Source: Pseudoalteromonas arctica (GTDB taxonomy: Bacteria; Pseudomonadota; Gammaproteobacteria; Enterobacterales; Alteromonadaceae). From it: 64,000 bases of DNA. The notes under the pieces are model-generated. The model did no database searches and was not told where the DNA came from. It was given only the letters and a program-made list of their open reading frames with translations. Positions within the stretch are counted from its first letter, which is position 1, and each line of letters begins with the position of its first letter. The DNA lies in assembly GCF_012927645.1 (NCBI RefSeq), contig NZ_JABBMT010000009.1:1-64000 (forward strand), given 5' to 3'. Made by a program: the position numbers and the translations under genes. Of this stretch, positions 61,009 through 64,000 are shown in pieces.

Positions 61009-61163
61009 CTAGAAAGCGAATGGTGGCTCTTCATCAAATAGGTTATTTACGCCAATCGAGATCTTGGTCGATTCGGTAATACGATAAGCCGCTTGTAAAT
61101 CAACCATTCTAGATGTGTTACACAAGCGATTAGCTTAGGTTTAAATGGGAGTATATTCTTCAT
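61009..61163 (-). pseudogene. TonB-dependent receptor reduced to its two ends
   Basis: On the minus strand an AAGGATTTAAGG site and ATG at 61163 begin MKNILPFKPKLIACV, a typical start of a TonB-dependent receptor signal peptide. Within about 18 codons the frame changes, and a C-terminal beta-barrel segment follows: VDLQAAYRITESTKISIGVN then NLFDEEPPFAF, with stop at 61009-61011. The roughly 700 residues expected between, and the final strand, are absent. Both kept ends are of the family, so the locus is the scar of one large internal deletion. Confidence 0.65.
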
Positions 61164-61265
61164 CCTTAAATCCTTATCATGATGTAATGTGTTTGTTATC
61201 AAATTGAATTACAAAGAGGTGTACTATATTTGATACAGTTAGAATAATTTAAGGGACATAAATAG

Positions 61266-61294
61266 AAACGCCTAACGGAATTAGGCGTTTTTGA
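61266..61294. terminator. terminator hairpin downstream of smpB
   Basis: Perfect 10-bp stem AAACGCCTAA / TTAGGCGTTT (61266-61275 with 61281-61290, loop CGGAA). It lies 15 bases past the smpB stop. On the minus strand the stem ends in TTT followed by CTATTT, a modest T run, while the plus strand has five T residues. Confidence 0.7.
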
Positions 61295-61309
61295 GGTTGT
61301 TTAGATAGA

Positions 61310-61789
61310 TTAAACTTTGTGTTTCATTAACCGTTCTTTTTCACGAGACCAGTCTTTGTTTTTACCGTCTTCACGTTTGTCATGCATTTTTTTACCTTTA
61401 CCAAGGTGAAACTCTAGTTTCACCCAGCATTTTTTCCAATACATGGCAGTGGCGATTAATGAATAGCCATCGCGCTCAGTCGCACCAACTAAACGGTCTA
61501 GCTCACGTCTGCTTAATAATAATTTGCGATAACGTAATGGATCGCAAATGACATGGGTTGAAGCACTATTGAGTGGCTGTATTTGACTACCAAGCAAAAA
61601 CGCTTCGCCATTTTTAAGGTGAATGTATGTTTCAGAGATGTTTACTTTACCAGCTCGGATGCTTTTTACTTCCCAGCCTTGTAGTTCAACACCAGCCTCA
61701 AACTTGTCGTGTAAAAAATACTCATGACGCGCCTTTTTATTTAGCGCGATAGTATTACTTGTCGATTTAGATGAATTTTTCTTAGCCAT
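61310..61789 (-). CDS. smpB: SsrA-binding protein SmpB
   Basis: Partner of tmRNA in rescue of stalled ribosomes. The 159-residue protein has [27 protein letters not shown] start, [34 protein letters not shown] and the C-terminal basic tail [16 protein letters not shown] that enters the mRNA channel. In E. coli ssrA follows smpB. Here no ssrA was found beside it; instead a receptor scar lies downstream. Confidence 0.97.
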   Translation of the reverse strand: MAKKNSSKSTSNTIALNKKARHEYFLHDKFEAGVELQGWEVKSIRAGKVNISETYIHLKNGEAFLLGSQIQPLNSASTHVICDPLRYRKLLLSRRELDRLVGATERDGYSLIATAMYWKKCWVKLEFHLGKGKKMHDKREDGKNKDWSREKERLMKHKV

Positions 61790-61935
61790 AGTGGCCCATA
61801 TTATACGTAAAGCTCTACTTTTTACATCGATTTTTTATTTTTGCGGATAAAAAAGTGTTTGTAAATAAAGCGCCAGGAAAGTTTGGGGAAAAACGCAAAG
61901 CTTGCTAAAATTCGCCCACACAGTTGGGAGTGAGT

Positions 61936-62376
61936 ATGCCACAAATAAAAAAAAGTGCGCTAGTAATGTATAGCAGCAAAGAAATGTTTGATTTAGTCAA
62001 TGATGTGGATGCTTATCCTGAATTTTTACCTCATTGCTCGGCTGCAAAGATTATTGCACAGCACGATAATACCATGACAGCAAGTTTGGAAATTTCCAAA
62101 GCGGGTATAAAAAAATGGTTTACCACTGAAAACACCTTTGCAGACGAAAATACCGTAACATTACGTTTAGTGGATGGACCATTTAAAGCCTTGCAAGGGC
62201 GTTGGCATTTTCAAGTGTTGGATGACAATGCATGTAAAGTTCAATTGCAGCTTGAGTTTGAATTTGCGAGTAAATTAATTGAACTTGCGTTTGGGCGAGT
62301 ATTTAACGATGTTGCAAAAAACATGGTGAATGCATTTACTCAGCGAGCAAAACACGTATACGGACCACGATTATGA
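61936..62376 (+). CDS. ratA: RatA, START/polyketide-cyclase domain protein
   Basis: 146-residue coenzyme Q-binding START-like protein. E. coli RatA inhibits 70S subunit association when overproduced, and homologues (Coq10) bind ubiquinone. The family pattern SSKEMFDLVNDVDAYPEFLPHC, GIKKWFTTEN and RWHFQVLDD-like stretches are present. The start is the ATG at 61936, with GGGAGTG before it. It is divergent from smpB and overlaps ratB by four bases (ATGA), as in E. coli. Confidence 0.93.
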   Translation: MPQIKKSALVMYSSKEMFDLVNDVDAYPEFLPHCSAAKIIAQHDNTMTASLEISKAGIKKWFTTENTFADENTVTLRLVDGPFKALQGRWHFQVLDDNACKVQLQLEFEFASKLIELAFGRVFNDVAKNMVNAFTQRAKHVYGPRL

Positions 62377-62702
62377 TAAAAGTTGAAGTTGTGTATGCAT
62401 TACCTAACACGGCAACTTGTTTGCTTGTTGAAGTACCCGTAGGTACAACGGCAGAAAATGCCGTGATGCAATCAGGTATCCTCGCTAAGTGCCCCGAAAT
62501 TGATGGCTTAGCGTTGACCTTAGGAATTTGGAATCGTACCTGTAAGCTTACGCAAGTGCTTGAGGATGGCGATAGAATTGAAATTTACCGTCCTTTAATT
62601 GCTGATCCTAAAGACGCGAGGCGTAAACGTGCAGAAAAAGCCAAAGACGAAGGTCGTGCTAATAAGATTACTGGTGGACGACCGCTTGATAAAGCTAAGT
62701 AA
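62373..62702 (+). CDS. ratB: RatB/RnfH family ubiquitin-like protein
   Basis: 109-residue protein with a beta-grasp fold: IKVEVVYALPNTATCLLVEV at the start, VPVGTTAENAVMQSGI and the conserved DGDRIEIYRPLIADPKDARRKRA (as two parts around EIYRPL). The basic tail is typical. The function is unclear; the family is named from RnfH in nitrogen fixers and RatB in E. coli. Translated with ratA. Confidence 0.92.
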   Translation: MIKVEVVYALPNTATCLLVEVPVGTTAENAVMQSGILAKCPEIDGLALTLGIWNRTCKLTQVLEDGDRIEIYRPLIADPKDARRKRAEKAKDEGRANKITGGRPLDKAK

Positions 62703-62712
62703 TAGCTCAAAC

Positions 62713-62742
62713 AAAAAAGGTTAGCTGTTGCTAACCTTTTAG
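62713..62742. terminator. bidirectional terminator between ratB and bamE
   Basis: Perfect 11-bp stem AAAAGGTTAGC / GCTAACCTTTT (62715-62725 with 62730-62740, loop TGTT), with T residues after the stem on both strands. It serves the convergent ratB and bamE genes. Confidence 0.88.
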
Positions 62743-62762
62743 TAATTTACTGAGTTGGAGCA

Positions 62763-63122
62763 TTATTGCTCAAGTGGTGTATTAAACTCTGCGGGTTGCT
62801 CATAGTCACCACTGAGTGATACCAATTTTTCATTTTCAAAATTGATAGTAAGTGATTTACGTTGTTCGTTATCACGGCCATGATTAAAAGAATATAAATA
62901 ATGCCACGTGTTTTTATCGAAAGCGTCTTCAGCAACAGGTTTACCTAATACATAAAGAACTTGCTCACGGGTCATATTGATACGAAGCTTGTCAACATCG
63001 GTTTGTTCTAAAAAGTTACCTTGTGGGATGTTGATACGATAAACCCAGCTAGAACAACCTGCGGTTGCGCTTAAAGTCAGAGCAACGATAAACCAACGAG
63101 AAAAAGTTTTTAACGACTGCAT
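62763..63122 (-). CDS. bamE: outer-membrane assembly lipoprotein BamE
   Basis: Subunit of the BAM complex that inserts beta-barrel proteins. The 119-residue precursor has a signal peptide with lipobox TAGC and lipidated Cys near 23. Mature features are VYRINIPQGNFLEQTDVDKL and RINMTREQVLYVLGKPVAED, the standard BamE/SmpA sequences. Its place beside ratAB is conserved in gammaproteobacteria. Confidence 0.96.
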   Translation of the reverse strand: MQSLKTFSRWFIVALTLSATAGCSSWVYRINIPQGNFLEQTDVDKLRINMTREQVLYVLGKPVAEDAFDKNTWHYLYSFNHGRDNEQRKSLTINFENEKLVSLSGDYEQPAEFNTPLEQ

Positions 63123-63241
63123 TGTTTGTTTGGATCCTTATTTTTTATAAACTGCATGATACCGATTAGTCACCTAAGGTAAAACCCTTTTGAGTAATTG
63201 TTTGTGACTTAATTTTTACTATCGATGTTTGGAGCGTAATT

Positions 63242-63559
63242 TTGACCTCAGAGTCCGCTAAAAGTTTAACTACCACTGAAAATACTGCGACAATTAATAT
63301 CTCCACTTGGTCTCTTTATATTGTACAAACACGTTTAGGGCATTGGTACACAGGGATCAGTACGGATGTGGCAAAACGATTTGCAGCACATCAAGCGGGC
63401 AAAGGGGCTAAAAACTTAAAGGGGAAGGGGCCACTGACTTTAATATATCAATGTGAAGTCGGTTCTCGCAGTGAAGCTAGTAAACTTGAGATAAAAATTA
63501 AACGCTTAAGCAAGGCACAAAAGCGAGCATTTGTTAGCTCTGGGATTTTGTTAACCTGA
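63242..63559 (+). CDS. yhbQ: GIY-YIG nuclease-family protein (YhbQ type)
   Basis: 105-residue UPF0213 protein with a GIY-YIG domain: the first motif reads SLYIVQT and the second GHWYTGIS, followed by the catalytic Arg region [20 protein letters not shown] and the Glu in [10 protein letters not shown]. It may be a small DNA nuclease. The frame starts with a TTG at 63242, nine bases after a GGAGCG site, and no ATG exists before the domain, so TTG is accepted. The N-terminal 20 residues are Thr/Ser-rich and poorly conserved. Confidence 0.85.
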   Translation: MTSESAKSLTTTENTATINISTWSLYIVQTRLGHWYTGISTDVAKRFAAHQAGKGAKNLKGKGPLTLIYQCEVGSRSEASKLEIKIKRLSKAQKRAFVSSGILLT

Positions 63560-63596
63560 ACTGAGTTTAAAATAGATTTACTATCCACAATTTAGC

Positions 63597-63761
63597 TCAA
63601 AGAGTGTTTATATCGAGTTGGCTAATAAATGCGCCAATATAATTAACTGCATCAATATAAAGTGCTTGGTTAATATTACTTAATAGGTCGGAATTTTTAA
63701 TTCCAACGACGCTCGTATCTTGAGGTGGTTTGGGTATATGATGGTGGGGATCATGGCCCAT
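63597..63761 (-). CDS. small protein, 54 aa, unknown
   Basis: The ATG at 63761 opens MGHDPHHHIPKPPQDTSVVG and ends with NQALYIDAVNYIGAFISQLD before INTL and a TGA. Met-Gly-His-rich start with four His in the first eight residues and a helical C-terminus. The frame begins 16 bases after the stop of the TPR gene on the same strand, so it may be its operon partner. There is no strong ribosome site. I do not recognise the family. Confidence 0.4.
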   Translation of the reverse strand: MGHDPHHHIPKPPQDTSVVGIKNSDLLSNINQALYIDAVNYIGAFISQLDINTL

Positions 63762-63776
63762 ACCAAAATAAAATAG

Positions 63777-64000
63777 TTAATCATTAATTACTCGCGCGGT
63801 CATGTCATTGAGTGCCTGTAATTTATTTTTATAACGTTGCTTATCATGATCAAAATCGGCATGTTTATCAGCTAAGCGTAATTGGCGATACGCTTGTTTA
63901 AAATCACCTAATTGATAATAGGTACGAGCCAAGCCAAAGTAGCTATCATGAATATGTTTATCAATAAGCTTGGCTTTATTAAAGTGTTTAATAGCGTCTT
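63777..64000 (-). CDS. TPR-repeat protein, C-terminal part (gene continues beyond window)
   Basis: A minus-strand frame enters from the window's right edge and stops at 63777-63779. The visible 73 residues include DAIKHFNKAKLIDKHIHDSY and FGLARTYYQLGDFKQAYRQL, which are tetratricopeptide motifs (A/G at position 8 and 20, Y/F at 11). The tail is charged and ends in ARVIND. The full protein and start are outside the window. TPR proteins mediate protein contacts; no specific role can be given. Confidence 0.75.
   Translation of the reverse strand, partial: DAIKHFNKAKLIDKHIHDSYFGLARTYYQLGDFKQAYRQLRLADKHADFDHDKQRYKNKLQALNDMTARVIND

Noticed and set aside
60944-61309. ssrA gene next to smpB
   Set aside because: The interval holds terminators and a TonB receptor scar; no tmRNA start, tag-coding stretch or CCA end is present.

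Overview
The window looks like the chromosome of a marine gammaproteobacterium of the Alteromonadales, most likely Pseudoalteromonas or a close relative. This rests on AT-rich DNA, protein sequences close to but distinct from the enterobacterial versions, and long runs of genes in the same order as in E. coli. No species-level call is made, because no search could be run.

Layout. 1-1085: broken IS4-family insertion sequence. 1121-17812: lipoate, cell-wall and translation block on the minus strand (lipA, lipB, ybeD, dacA, rlpA, rodA, mrdA, rlmH, rsfS, nadD, holA, lptE, leuS), then ybeL, a Lon-type protease and an FKBP isomerase on the plus strand. 17.9-24.5 kb: accessory zone full of damaged genes. 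It holds a phage-like remnant ending in the 3' end of a tmRNA gene, an internally deleted transposase, a truncated MalM-like lipoprotein, broken enoyl-CoA hydratase, RDD and DUF6429 genes, a Phd/RelE-type toxin-antitoxin pair, an unknown two-gene operon with a damaged membrane gene, and an 8-copy heptamer tandem repeat. 24.4-33.1 kb: lnt, corC, ybeY, ybeZ and miaB on the minus strand, a ubiF-like gene and a GGDEF-EAL protein on the plus strand. 33.1-34.9 kb: minus-strand tRNA operon (Met x2, Leu x4, Gln x4) with five tRNA-Leu 5'-part repeats and a strong upstream promoter. 34.97-35.28 kb: MITE-like element.

35.3-48.8 kb: a second E. coli-like block (ychF, pth, rplY, prs, ispE, lolB, hemA, prfA, prmC, sirB2, sirB1, kdsA) with two insertions, an HD-GYP response regulator and a DUF819 membrane protein. 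48.9-52.0 kb: gcvA-like regulator, hydrolase, ygdD and rlmM. 52-57 kb: cysZ, an acetyltransferase and the polyamine pair speA-speB, followed by an ORF-less group II intron relic. 57-60 kb: nhaB and fadR, divergent, with an ISAs1 remnant between them. 60-64 kb: 2-Cys peroxiredoxin, a TonB-dependent receptor reduced to its two ends, smpB, ratA, ratB, bamE, a GIY-YIG protein, a small ORF and the C-terminal part of a TPR protein.

The blocks cover lipoylation, envelope growth (elongasome PBP2-RodA, DacA, RlpA, LptE, LolB, BamE, Lnt), tRNA and ribosome maturation and rescue, haem and ubiquinone synthesis, and cyclic-di-GMP signalling. I found no CRISPR array, intact prophage or clear new multi-gene defence system. 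The most unusual signals are the tRNA-Leu partial repeats, the tmRNA 3' scar far from smpB, the repeated pattern of genes that kept both ends but lost their middles, and the damaged two-gene unknown operon.
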